Shown here piece by piece: positions 44,397-52,774 of a stretch of DNA of 64,000 nucleotides. This DNA is from an uncultured Lachnospiraceae bacterium. Lineage in GTDB: Bacteria > Bacillota > Clostridia > Lachnospirales > Lachnospiraceae. Numbering within the stretch: position 1 is the first letter of the stretch; every line of letters begins with the position of its first letter. The notes below the pieces were generated by a model. It saw nothing but the letters and a program-made list of their open reading frames with translations. It ran no database searches and was not told where the DNA came from. The translations under genes were made by a program, and so were the position numbers. The stretch covers positions 7,699-71,698 of the forward strand of contig CAJTRL010000012.1 of the NCBI GenBank assembly GCA_910578715.1. Direction: 5' to 3'.

Positions 44397-46050
44397 GGGC
44401 CGCCTCCTCTCCGGAAAGCGCTCCGCCTTCCCCGGTTCCAAAACTGTAACTAAATAAAAACGGCAGCGTAATAAACATCCCGTAAACATAGCGGAACTCA
44501 TTATAAACCGGGGCCGCCAGCAAAAGCGTAACAAACAGCATCAGCGAAGGCACAAAAGGCATCAGGTTTCTTTTTTCATACGCCGCATAAGCAAGCGCAA
44601 ACAGCATAAGCCATGTATTCAGCCCCAGGCTCCATACCCGGTTGAAAAAGTTCTGGAAACCCGTCAGATAATTTCCCATCGCCAGACTGTCATTGTAGGA
44701 AAAAAGTTTCCTCTCCGTCGTCACGCCGAAAGGATTGTCCACCATAAAATATTCTCCGTACACGAATAAATCATCCCGGACCCGGTAAGCCCAGTACCCC
44801 ATGGTCTGCCGCACCTCCGCCACCACATACTGCAGGGGATTGCGCAGTCCTGCGCGGAACCAGAGCTTCAGATATTCCCATTTCTGCTCTTCAATAGCCG
44901 CCTGGTTTCCCTCTTCCCGAATCAGCGCCTTCACCGGGTCAAACAGATAGGGATTGTATTCCGCTTCCAGCCGCTCTGTGGGAACAACCCGCTCTATCAT
45001 CTCTATTTCTTCTTCCGTCAGTTCTCCGCCCTTTAAATAAGCACAGGTCAGATGCTGAACCGGCATCGTCAGACTTTCGATAATATCCGGGGGCTGTACA
45101 TCCAGCGCCCTTAACACCGGCCCCTGCCATATCAGATAGCAAAGCAGCACAAACGCGGCGCACAGATATTTCTTTCTCTCTTTGCGTTTTGTCAGACAGT
45201 CCGATATTAATAAAATAACAGTCGTTCCCAAAAAGACAAATATGCCGTTGCTTCTCAAAAGACAGACCATAAGGCCGGATGCAAAATAAACGGCATACCG
45301 CAGATTTTCATGCTTTCCTGAAATGTCCCGCCCGGGAACGGCATATTCCGCCGTCGTCCATGTATAGAAAAACAGGGCGGCCGCAAAAAACTCATCTTTG
45401 CCCATGCAGATTGTCAGAACCGCATTAAAAGGAAGCACCGCATAAAACAGCAGTGCAAGAACAAGCCACAAAAGCCGGGTTCCCCTTTGATAAAGTTTGT
45501 ACAGGATAAAAGCGAAGACAAGAGCCATGACAGTCATCTGCCAGAATGTATAAAAAGCCAGACCTCCCGTAATCGTACCGGACAGGCGGTAACCAATTCT
45601 AAAGAAAAACTGTATGAGCAGTGTATGAAAATAAGGATGATGATTTGACTTAGGAACCATACCCAGTATCTGCTGCGTCTGCCAGACTGCGTCATTGCTG
45701 TACCAGGTCGGATAATACATCAGATAAAAAGGCAGATAGCAGAGCAGACAGACAAGAAAAAACAAGACAAAAATATACCATTTCCCCTCCCGTTTCCGCG
45801 GTACGGAGAGCCGGAATTTTTCCGGAAGATACGAAAAAAGCGCCTCCCTGTTAAAAAGCAGAACGCACAACAAAAGCAGGAGTGCATAGCTAATTGCCAG
45901 CCATGACAGAATCCTGCCGATATTCCGGACAACGCCAAGTTCCTCCGCTTTTTCCAAATTGCCGAAAATAATAAAACAACTATATAGAACGGCAAAAGGA
46001 ATCAGTGTAATGAACTGCCGCTTCGTTGGTAATTTGATTTGCTTCTTCAT
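44380..46050 (-). CDS. DUF6020 family multi-pass membrane protein
   Basis: 556 residues with about thirteen transmembrane helices. LMYYPTWYSNDAVWQTQQILG followed by KSNHHPYFHTLLIQ is the hallmark of DUF6020, an outside loop with Asp and a His pair reminiscent of GT-C transferases. Members occur in clostridial polysaccharide loci; no activity is established. A long outside loop (about 310-400) ends with AYRVRDDLFVYGEYFMV. GAGGAG precedes the ATG. It may transfer a side-chain sugar from a polyprenyl donor. Confidence 0.82.
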   Translation of the reverse strand: MKKQIKLPTKRQFITLIPFAVLYSCFIIFGNLEKAEELGVVRNIGRILSWLAISYALLLLLCVLLFNREALFSYLPEKFRLSVPRKREGKWYIFVLFFLVCLLCYLPFYLMYYPTWYSNDAVWQTQQILGMVPKSNHHPYFHTLLIQFFFRIGYRLSGTITGGLAFYTFWQMTVMALVFAFILYKLYQRGTRLLWLVLALLFYAVLPFNAVLTICMGKDEFFAAALFFYTWTTAEYAVPGRDISGKHENLRYAVYFASGLMVCLLRSNGIFVFLGTTVILLISDCLTKRKERKKYLCAAFVLLCYLIWQGPVLRALDVQPPDIIESLTMPVQHLTCAYLKGGELTEEEIEMIERVVPTERLEAEYNPYLFDPVKALIREEGNQAAIEEQKWEYLKLWFRAGLRNPLQYVVAEVRQTMGYWAYRVRDDLFVYGEYFMVDNPFGVTTERKLFSYNDSLAMGNYLTGFQNFFNRVWSLGLNTWLMLFALAYAAYEKRNLMPFVPSLMLFVTLLLAAPVYNEFRYVYGMFITLPFLFSYSFGTGEGGALSGEEAAHEKMV

Positions 46051-46055
46051 AAGTA

Positions 46056-47165
46056 CTACTCCTCAGAAATCCAACGCCGCATGCTGGAAAGATAGCTTTC
46101 TGTCGTATAGTCCCCGGCGCGTTTTCTCGCCATTTCCCGATAATGCGCCATCTTCTCTCCATCTTCCAACAGTGAAATAATTTTCTCCGCCAGCATCCGT
46201 TCTTCGTCCGTGATATGCTGCGGCTCAAAGTCCGCCTCCGGGCTCATATTCGGCACGAGAATGCCATATTCCTTCCCAAGAATTTCCTTTGGCCCCGTCA
46301 TACAGTCCGTTGCAATGGCCGGTACGCCGAGCGCCATCGCCTCCACAAGCGCGTTGGGGAATCCTTCATTATAAGAAGTCAGCACATACAGAGAACTTTT
46401 TTTCAGGTAAGGATAGGGATTTCTTTTCAGTCCGGTAAAACATACCGCATCGTCGATTCCAAGAGCGGATGCCAGTTCTTTATATGCCGTATATTCTCCC
46501 TGTCCGATAATCAGCAGTTTCGTATCTGGCAGTGCCTCATGCACAAGCGCAAAACTCTTGAGCAGATGCCAGAAACCTTTTACCACATCTTCCCGCCCCA
46601 TGGACACCAGAATGCGTCCTTCCGTCCAGGGAAGCAATGCTTCCTCTTTTTCCGCCAGCATTTCTATCTCCCGCATATCGAAAGGATTCGGAAGCGTCAC
46701 GGCATTTTTGCAGCCGTATTTTTCCTGTATTTCCCGGCGTATCTGCTCCGAGCAGCAAATAACTCTGTCCGCCTCCCTGCTAAACCACTTTATCTGCTTC
46801 GGATTGCCCATATCCATATAGCTTCTGATGCCGAGCCATTTCTTCGCCTTTCCCATCGATACGATATTGGCAATATTGGCCGTCGGACCGAAGCTGTATG
46901 CGATGTCAAATCCTTCTTTTTGCTTAATCCGGTGCAATTTAAAGCCCCGCTTTACCACATTCCACAGCTTGGCAATCTTCCCCGGACGGCTGGCAAGATG
47001 AAGGTCCGCCACTTCAAGCCCCCGGATATCGTATGCGATATCCTGTGAGTCAAAAATCACGATTTTTACCTGATAATATGGCTGGAGCAGTCTCGCCGTG
47101 ACGACGCATACTTTTTCGAAGCCGCCCTGATGCAGCGCAGGCACGATTAATAGGATTTTTTTCAT
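46056..47165 (-). CDS. GT4 family glycosyltransferase
   Basis: 369 residues from ATG 47165, which overlaps the stop of the upstream formyltransferase-like gene as ATGA. KILLIVPALHQGGFEKVCVV at the start, ILVSMGREDVVKGFWHLLK and NEGFPNALVEAMALGVPAI (EX7E) show a retaining GT-B enzyme. The overlap with the formyltransferase-like gene suggests coupled production, possibly because this enzyme uses the formylated sugar (inference). Confidence 0.93.
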   Translation of the reverse strand: MKKILLIVPALHQGGFEKVCVVTARLLQPYYQVKIVIFDSQDIAYDIRGLEVADLHLASRPGKIAKLWNVVKRGFKLHRIKQKEGFDIAYSFGPTANIANIVSMGKAKKWLGIRSYMDMGNPKQIKWFSREADRVICCSEQIRREIQEKYGCKNAVTLPNPFDMREIEMLAEKEEALLPWTEGRILVSMGREDVVKGFWHLLKSFALVHEALPDTKLLIIGQGEYTAYKELASALGIDDAVCFTGLKRNPYPYLKKSSLYVLTSYNEGFPNALVEAMALGVPAIATDCMTGPKEILGKEYGILVPNMSPEADFEPQHITDEERMLAEKIISLLEDGEKMAHYREMARKRAGDYTTESYLSSMRRWISEE

Positions 47166-48082
47166 ACCAGAATATCTCCAGGCTTTAGTTTGGCACCGCA
47201 TTCATAGCGGTCAATCAGCAGAGAGCCGTCCACCGTCCGCACCACCGGTTTCTCGTCGAAAACATCGATGACCTCTCCCGGCGCATAGGCAGAAAAATCG
47301 ATAATTTCATCAAACGGATGCGCCTCCCATATGGTTACTTTCTGTTCGCCGCACAGGGCAAAGGCCCCAGGAAAAGGCGCCGCCACACCGCGAATCAGAT
47401 TATAAATATTTCTTGTCCGCTCATGAAAATCAATTTTACCGTCAGCCGCCGTCCGTTTCGTATACCAGGAGTCAAAATCCTTCGATTCAGTACGAATCGT
47501 TATCGTCCCTTCCTCATATGCCTTCAACAGCCGCCGAATCAGATTTTTCGAGCAAATCTGGTTCTTATACTGTGCCGTGCGGATATCGTCGTGAGGCGTA
47601 ATCGAAAACATTTCCGTCGCAAAAATATTCGGACTGTCGGCCTTTTCATCATAACGGAATAAGTTCAGGTTAAATCTGCTGTCCCCCAGAATAATCGACC
47701 AGTTAAGCGGCGAACGTCCGCGTCCGAAGGGCAGATAACCGCAGTTTCCGTGAAATCCGTAAATGCCGAATCGAAAACGTTCCAGCACCGAAGCGGGAAT
47801 CAGCCGCTGCCAGCCCATGGAAATGCCGATATCGAATTCATTCTCCCGTAAAAAAGTCTGTGTTTTTTCATCCGTCAGAAAGTAACTGTCCGCTTCGTGT
47901 ACCGGAATCCCATATTTTTCCGTCAAAACAGACAATCCCTTATACCCTGCAATCTGATTTTTCTTCGTCACTTCCGGGCTTATCGTCATCACCAAATCGA
48001 CCGGACAAATCGAATGATGAATAAATTCCACGATATTTTCCGAAGTATCTTTCACACCGAATACGACTACTTTATATTTCAT
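47162..48082 (-). CDS. Formyltransferase-like protein with C-terminal domain
   Basis: 306 residues. The N-terminal domain has GYKGLSVLTEKYGIPVHEAD, then GFHGNCGYLPFGRGRSPLNWSI and EKADSPNIF, matching the fold; the His and Asp positions are kept, but the catalytic Asn of the usual N-x-H is Gly here (G-F-H). The C-terminal part (RTAADGKIDFHERTRNIYNLIRG) resembles the Formyl_trans_C domain of ArnA/Fmt. It may formylate a 4-amino sugar or catalyse a related one-carbon reaction. GGAGAAAAATC precedes the ATG. Confidence 0.78.
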   Translation of the reverse strand: MKYKVVVFGVKDTSENIVEFIHHSICPVDLVMTISPEVTKKNQIAGYKGLSVLTEKYGIPVHEADSYFLTDEKTQTFLRENEFDIGISMGWQRLIPASVLERFRFGIYGFHGNCGYLPFGRGRSPLNWSIILGDSRFNLNLFRYDEKADSPNIFATEMFSITPHDDIRTAQYKNQICSKNLIRRLLKAYEEGTITIRTESKDFDSWYTKRTAADGKIDFHERTRNIYNLIRGVAAPFPGAFALCGEQKVTIWEAHPFDEIIDFSAYAPGEVIDVFDEKPVVRTVDGSLLIDRYECGAKLKPGDILV

Positions 48083-48129
48083 GATTTTTCTCCTACATCA
48101 TATTATGTTCATACTTCAGTCTGTTCCGT

Positions 48130-48276
48130 GAGCGGGCGGCATACAATACCTGAGGAGGCCCTGGAGAAACGTCGGCACTTAGTGAAAAAGCTATTTTATA
48201 GCTTTTGAACTTAGTACCGCTACGATTTCTCGTGGAGCGAAAGCGTGCCTCTGAAGGTATTGTATGCCGCCCGCTC
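48130..48276. repeat. 147-bp imperfect palindrome, MITE-like element
   Basis: A perfect 22-bp inverted repeat (48130-48151 and 48255-48276) closes the element. Inside, matching blocks continue with mismatches (for example ACTTAGT on both sides), and the centre is a perfect nine-base stem (48186-48194 with 48198-48206) around a three-base loop. There is no coding capacity. It fills the gap between the epimerase and the formyltransferase-like gene. Size and shape suggest a miniature inverted-repeat element or a large folded RNA; no flanking target duplication is obvious. Confidence 0.8.
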
Positions 48277-48285
48277 CCTCAAACT

Positions 48286-49260
48286 TTACAGATTTTCTTT
48301 ATACCAGTCAATCGCCAGCGCAATGCCTTTTTTAAAATCATATTCCGGCGCGTATCCGAGAAGCTCCCGCGCTTTCGAAATATCCGCGTTGGAATCCCGG
48401 ATATCCCCTTTTCTCGGCGGGCCGAAATTCGGCTCAGTTTTCTTTCCGAGCGCTTCGCACAGGTCGTAGTAAATATCAATCAGATATTCCCTTCCGCCCG
48501 CGCCAATGTTAAAAGCCTGTCCCGCCGCGTCGGAAGACGCATGAGCGGCTTTCAGATTCGCTTCGATGACATTATCAATATAAGTGAAATCTCTGGACTG
48601 TCTGCCGTCGCCGTTGATGGTAGGAACCTCGCCGTCCATCAGCTGTTTGATAAATTTGGGAATCACCGCCGCATACATGCCTTCCGGGTCCTGACGGCGG
48701 CCAAATACATTAAAATACCGGAGCCCGTAAGTATCTAATCCGTATAATTCTTTGTAGAGCCTTCCATATTCTTCATCCACCTTTTTGGTCAGCGCATATG
48801 GAGAAAGAACCTTTCCTTCCTGTCCTTCCTTCTTCGGCAGCACCGGATGGTCGCCGTATACGGAGGAGGAAGAAGCGTATACAAACTTCTTAACGCCGCT
48901 CTGTCTCGCCGCCTCCATCATGTTCAGCGTGCCCCGGATGTTGACTTCTTCATATAAAAGGGGCATTTCGATGCTGCGCGGCACGCTTCCCCAGGCCGCC
49001 TGATTCATCACATAAGTTACGCCCTCTGCCGCTTCCATACAGGTATCCAGCTCCCGGATGTCTCCTCTGATGAACGTAAAATTTTCTTTTTCCGTCAGGT
49101 GCGCAATATTTTCATATTTTCCCGTGGAGAGATTATCCAGGCAGCGCACCGTGTATCCCATTTCCACCAGCGCTTCACAAAGATTGGAACCAATAAAGCC
49201 CGCGCCGCCGCCAACCAGAAATACACTGTTCTTTTCAAATGTAATATCCCGATATCCCAT
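48286..49260 (-). CDS. NAD-dependent UDP-HexNAc 4-epimerase (WbpP/TviC-like)
   Basis: 324 residues of the extended SDR family: nucleotide-binding VGGGAGFIGSN (16-26), YASSSSVYG, catalytic YALTK (Tyr155, Lys159), RYFNVFGRRQDPEGMYAAVIPKF and a C-terminal RKGDIRDSNAD. GRRQDP is typical of the WbpP/TviC group that interconverts UDP-GlcNAc/GalNAc or the uronic acid forms. The 6-dehydrogenase at 52775-54097 is the expected partner. GGATAGGAG precedes the ATG, and an own promoter and 5' hairpin lie upstream. Confidence 0.9.
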   Translation of the reverse strand: MGYRDITFEKNSVFLVGGGAGFIGSNLCEALVEMGYTVRCLDNLSTGKYENIAHLTEKENFTFIRGDIRELDTCMEAAEGVTYVMNQAAWGSVPRSIEMPLLYEEVNIRGTLNMMEAARQSGVKKFVYASSSSVYGDHPVLPKKEGQEGKVLSPYALTKKVDEEYGRLYKELYGLDTYGLRYFNVFGRRQDPEGMYAAVIPKFIKQLMDGEVPTINGDGRQSRDFTYIDNVIEANLKAAHASSDAAGQAFNIGAGGREYLIDIYYDLCEALGKKTEPNFGPPRKGDIRDSNADISKARELLGYAPEYDFKKGIALAIDWYKENL

Positions 49261-49274
49261 AGTTACTCCTATCC

Positions 49275-49290
49275 GTCTGCTTTGGCAGAC
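49275..49290 (-). promoter_or_regulatory. Hairpin in the epimerase 5' leader
   Basis: GTCTGC-CAAA(4-nt loop)-GCAGAC, a perfect 6-bp stem, lies between the -10 box and the ribosome binding site, ending about 14 bases before the ATG. It could affect mRNA stability or translation of the epimerase. It is too short to call a riboswitch. Confidence 0.4.
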
Positions 49291-49307
49291 ATCTGAATTC
49301 TTAACTG

Positions 49308-49336
49308 ATTATATACTAATTCTGCGCGATGTACAA
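49308..49336 (-). promoter_or_regulatory. Promoter upstream of the epimerase
   Basis: On the minus strand a perfect TATAAT (49313-49308) lies 17 bases after TTGTAC (49336-49331), three of six matches to the -35 consensus. The start point would be about 40 bases from the epimerase ATG. Together with the strong hairpin just upstream this marks a likely internal transcription start. Confidence 0.55.
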
Positions 49337-49366
49337 CGTTTTCATGCGAAAGCAGTCCTATACTGC

Positions 49367-49440
49367 GGAAAACTGCGTCCCGGAAAGCGTCCGTCAGAGA
49401 ACTACATGCTGTCCGGATGCCTTCCGGGACGCAGTTTTCC
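49367..49440. terminator. Long hairpin at the end of the membrane protein gene
   Basis: A perfect 19-bp inverted repeat (49367-49385 with 49422-49440) continues as an imperfect stem toward a loop of about 15 bases. The arm at 49422-49440 encodes the last residues of the upstream gene, so the hairpin includes the stop codon region. No U-run follows outside the stem on either strand, though the stem itself ends in AAAA/TTTT. Termination or 3'-end protection of the upstream mRNA is likely. Confidence 0.45.
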
Positions 49441-50766
49441 CCTCACAAGTTCCACGACAAGCAGAAAGAGCGCCATATAAAAAATGGAAAAACCGTAAAT
49501 CATATATCTCGACAGGCACATAATCGTCAGGGAAGTAGCGCAGACGTTTGCCGCGATAAAAAGCAGCGCCAGGCCCATTACGCGGGCTGCTCCGCTTTTT
49601 TTATCTTTTCCAAGCGCCATGACCGAAAACGCGGCGGCGGAAAGATAAATCGCAAGCGCCGCCCAGTTAATCCATTTGTTCACGACCGCAATGCTCCTGA
49701 TAAATCCGTTCCGGCATAACAGCAGATAGTCATAAAACCACTGTCCAAAGCAGGCCGGAAGCAGTTTTCGCAGCATTCTGCCAGCCATTACGTCGGACAT
49801 GCGGCTCTGCTGGTAATAATCCACTTTACCGAGTCCGAAAAAATATCTGGACAGATTGCTTTCCAATACATCGAACTTCAGCATATCGTGATGCCCTTCC
49901 AGATATGCGGCTTCGCCCTCCGGCGCATCGGACGCATAGCGGTAACTGGCCTGAATGGAATCCGCCCCTCTGTAAAAAATATCGAAAAATTCCCGTTCGA
50001 GACTTCCTTCCTCAAAAACATCTCCGTCTTCCTCGTCACAGGCGTAGATAACATTGGTCAGCGTATTGACCGGGCCATAGGTATTGCCCATAAAATAGCC
50101 GTTCGCAAAATAATTATAAGTATGCACCGTCAGGCTTCGGATGCCGAAAACACAGAATACTGCGGCTATCGGCATTATGAGCTTTCTATACCGTTTTTCG
50201 GATAAAAGCAGGAAACTGATAACCACAAGCCAGATGATAATCGTCGTCATCATCTGCCCTCTCGTCATTGAAAGCAGATATGCGAAAACCAGGCTAAACA
50301 CCATATCTTTCCACTTTTTTTCAAATACCATCCGCAGCATAAATAAAAGGAACAACTGAAAAAGCGGAATGCAGAGCGCCTCGCTCATAATTGAATTTTC
50401 AAGAAAGATGCCAAGCGCCGAAACGTACCTGGTCACGAGATGGGGCGCCAGCTCCAGCGCAAGAAGCACCAGCTCTCCCGCCAAAGGAAGAGAAAACTTC
50501 TGCGTCAGATATTCTATCAGCCAAAAGATACTGCATGCGGTAAGCACATTCTGTATAATTGCTGCCAGCACAAGGCCCGTCTCCGGCCCCGCGAACAACC
50601 TGAAAAAAGCCAGAAAAAGCGGATAGAGCGGCTCTCTATGGATGTGCATCGTAATATACTGCTCGGAATCATTATAAATGCCGACACCATAGAGCGCGAG
50701 CGTTCCCAGAAAAAACAGCAATATAAAAAGAAAAAATACAAACTTTTTTACGCGTTCTTTTGTCAC
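49402..50766 (-). CDS. Multi-pass membrane protein, GT-C-like, unknown function
   Basis: 454 residues from a GTG at 50766 that overlaps the upstream stop (GTGA). About eleven transmembrane helices. The first loop has YNDSEQYITMHIHREPLYPLFLAFF, where an Asp-x-x-x-Tyr and a REPLYP segment resemble dolichyl/polyprenyl-sugar GT-C transferases. A large outside loop (about 215-320) is acidic (ACDEEDGDVFEEGSLEREFF). The family was not recognised. It may add a side-chain sugar outside the cell. Its final codons form one arm of a strong hairpin. Confidence 0.72.
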   Translation of the reverse strand: MTKERVKKFVFFLFILLFFLGTLALYGVGIYNDSEQYITMHIHREPLYPLFLAFFRLFAGPETGLVLAAIIQNVLTACSIFWLIEYLTQKFSLPLAGELVLLALELAPHLVTRYVSALGIFLENSIMSEALCIPLFQLFLLFMLRMVFEKKWKDMVFSLVFAYLLSMTRGQMMTTIIIWLVVISFLLLSEKRYRKLIMPIAAVFCVFGIRSLTVHTYNYFANGYFMGNTYGPVNTLTNVIYACDEEDGDVFEEGSLEREFFDIFYRGADSIQASYRYASDAPEGEAAYLEGHHDMLKFDVLESNLSRYFFGLGKVDYYQQSRMSDVMAGRMLRKLLPACFGQWFYDYLLLCRNGFIRSIAVVNKWINWAALAIYLSAAAFSVMALGKDKKSGAARVMGLALLFIAANVCATSLTIMCLSRYMIYGFSIFYMALFLLVVELVRGKLRPGRHPDSM

Positions 50767-51902
50767 CTGTTTTCCATATCCTTTCCTCGGTCTGCGCCCC
50801 GGTTCAGATAAAACCGCTCATACCATCCCGCCTGTTTTTGCACGTCAAACCCGGCGGCCTGTACCTGTTCGTATCTGTCCGTCCGCTCATATTCCCCATG
50901 CGTAACTACATAATCCGCCCACACCGCCGGAGCATCCGTTATACTTTGGCTGACTGCCAGCTCCGTCACAATACATTCCCTCGTAATGGTATCTGAAATC
51001 AGGCAGCGCAGTCCCGCACTCTGGGCCTCTATAACCGTTCCCGGAAGCCCTTCGAACCGGGAGGGAAATACAAAAAAATCCATCGCCTGATAGTACTTCC
51101 AGGTCTCCTTCTGATTGCCGCAGAAACGAACTTTCCCCGCTATGCCAAGAGCCGCCGCCCTTTGTTTCATCTCTTCCATGCGCTCCCCTTCTCCCAGAAG
51201 AAGCAATACTGCGTTATCCCATTTTTTGGCGATTTGGGCAAAGACCTCCAGCAGATATTCGTGGTTTTTGGCATAATGGAATCTGCCCACATGCCCGACC
51301 ACAAATTTTCCTTCCAGCGAAAGCGTTTCCCGCATTTTGGTCCGCATTTCCTCACAGAAACGAAACGCCCCGGCGTCAATGGCGTTCGGAACAATTTTCA
51401 CGTTTCCCGCAAGCGCATTCTTCTTTCCAAAAACCGCCTCTGCCGCAGGCACGGAACAAGCCAGCATATAATCGCATTTTTTTCGCAGCGGAAGCCGCAG
51501 CAGTCTGGTAACGACTCCTTTTATTCCTTTATCGACGCCCGCGCTTCTCGCATGCGCAATCGTCATGGGAATCCCGCAGCTTTTTGCAATCGGAAGATAC
51601 AGGGCCGCCGTGCTCGTCATATGCCCGTGCACAGCCTGGAACTCATGATGCCCTACAAAGAATGTCCGAAGCGCCTTCCGATATTGCACAAAATTATATA
51701 ACCGAAAACGGGGAACGCGGTAAATCCGCCCTCCCAACGCCTGAATCTCCTCTTCATAATAGCCCGGCCCGCTCTGGTGCACCAGAAAATCGAATTGTAT
51801 TTTTCCCCTGTCGATGCACCGGTATAAGTCCATAATCCGGCTTTCCGCGCCGCCGAGTCCGACGCCGCCGAGCACATGCAGTATGCGTATTGGTTCTTCC
51901 AT
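50763..51902 (-). CDS. GT4 family glycosyltransferase
   Basis: 379 residues: RILHVLGGVGLGGAESRIMDLYR, AVHGHMTSTAALYLPIAK, VVGHVGRFHYAKNHEYLLEVF and FEGLPGTVIEAQSAGL (EX7E) identify the EpsF/CapM-like retaining GT-B group. GGAG is six bases from the ATG. The stop overlaps the GTG of the downstream membrane protein, so the two are translationally coupled. Confidence 0.93.
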   Translation of the reverse strand: MEEPIRILHVLGGVGLGGAESRIMDLYRCIDRGKIQFDFLVHQSGPGYYEEEIQALGGRIYRVPRFRLYNFVQYRKALRTFFVGHHEFQAVHGHMTSTAALYLPIAKSCGIPMTIAHARSAGVDKGIKGVVTRLLRLPLRKKCDYMLACSVPAAEAVFGKKNALAGNVKIVPNAIDAGAFRFCEEMRTKMRETLSLEGKFVVGHVGRFHYAKNHEYLLEVFAQIAKKWDNAVLLLLGEGERMEEMKQRAAALGIAGKVRFCGNQKETWKYYQAMDFFVFPSRFEGLPGTVIEAQSAGLRCLISDTITRECIVTELAVSQSITDAPAVWADYVVTHGEYERTDRYEQVQAAGFDVQKQAGWYERFYLNRGADRGKDMENR

Positions 51903-51988
51903 AGCAGTCTCCGTCTTCTATATCCAGCCTGTCATAAACATTCCTCCAACTTGCACAGACCAAAAGACCATCCATTTTTCTGTCAAAA

Positions 51989-52732
51989 TCACCGCCGGAT
52001 GCGGCGAAGCAGATTCTTGCCTTTTGCCAGCAGATATTCCCCGATTCTGCCCGGTAACATTCTTTTCACAGGCGTTCTTTCCAGATATTCCGAATAGGAA
52101 ATCATGTTTTTTCCATATTCTTCAAAAATTTTTCGGTAACGCTCTTTGTCCGCTTCCGTTACAGTGTTGGCATGAATCAACAGCGTAGTCACGCCGTTTC
52201 GCTGTTTCAGACTGCAGCCAAGCCAAAACGATATTGGATAAAAAGTCATTCCACCGTATGTATATGGTTCTTTTCCAAAACCATCCGTAATTTTCGTAAT
52301 GCCAAGCTCCTTTAGGGCCCGAAGCGTGTTGTTGTCGTAAGAATGAGACGGCGCCATAAAAATATCCGCCGCTATTCCCTGTTCCTCCAGTTTCTTTTTT
52401 CCGAAAGCAAGCATCTCTTTCTGCTTTTCATAGGGAACTCCCGCAAATTCAGAACTAGTATTCAGCGGAAAAAGGCCGCTCTTTTTCGTCGTATAGAGAT
52501 GATGACAGCCATGCAGGGCAAAGCAGCAGCCTTTTTCTTTCAATCCCCGCATGACCTCATAAAAATCTTCCCGCGGCTTCTCACAGCATAACTCTTCATC
52601 CTGGTTGTCCGGCACGATGCCAAGCAGAGGCGTTATGCCCGCTTTCTCGAACAATTCCTGGAAAAACCGAAAATTCTCCCAATTCATGTCCGGCGTAATA
52701 TCATCCATCCGGACGGCAATTTTTCTACTCAT
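51989..52732 (-). CDS. DUF2334/polysaccharide-deacetylase-like protein
   Basis: 247 residues from ATG 52732 (a TTG at 52774 is in frame). KIAVRMDDITPDMNW carries the Asp-Asp pair, GCCFALHGCHHLYTTKKSGLF the His ligands, and IFMAPSHSYDNNTLRALKELGI the third motif, all as in DUF2334 members of the NodB superfamily. No signal peptide is present. N-deacetylation of a HexNAc-containing intermediate is plausible, and would fit next to the 6-dehydrogenase. The ribosome site for either start is weak. Confidence 0.8.
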   Translation of the reverse strand: MSRKIAVRMDDITPDMNWENFRFFQELFEKAGITPLLGIVPDNQDEELCCEKPREDFYEVMRGLKEKGCCFALHGCHHLYTTKKSGLFPLNTSSEFAGVPYEKQKEMLAFGKKKLEEQGIAADIFMAPSHSYDNNTLRALKELGITKITDGFGKEPYTYGGMTFYPISFWLGCSLKQRNGVTTLLIHANTVTEADKERYRKIFEEYGKNMISYSEYLERTPVKRMLPGRIGEYLLAKGKNLLRRIRR

Positions 52733-52774
52733 CTTTATGCGCCTGCTTCCTTTCCGGCTCCATTCCTTTGACAA

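Noticed and set aside
48130..48276. Insertion sequence
   Set aside because: The element is too short to encode a transposase and no open frame is present; described as MITE-like repeat instead.
51754..51975. 73-codon minus-strand frame before the GT4 gene
   Set aside because: It overlaps the GT4 start in another frame and lacks any family signal.
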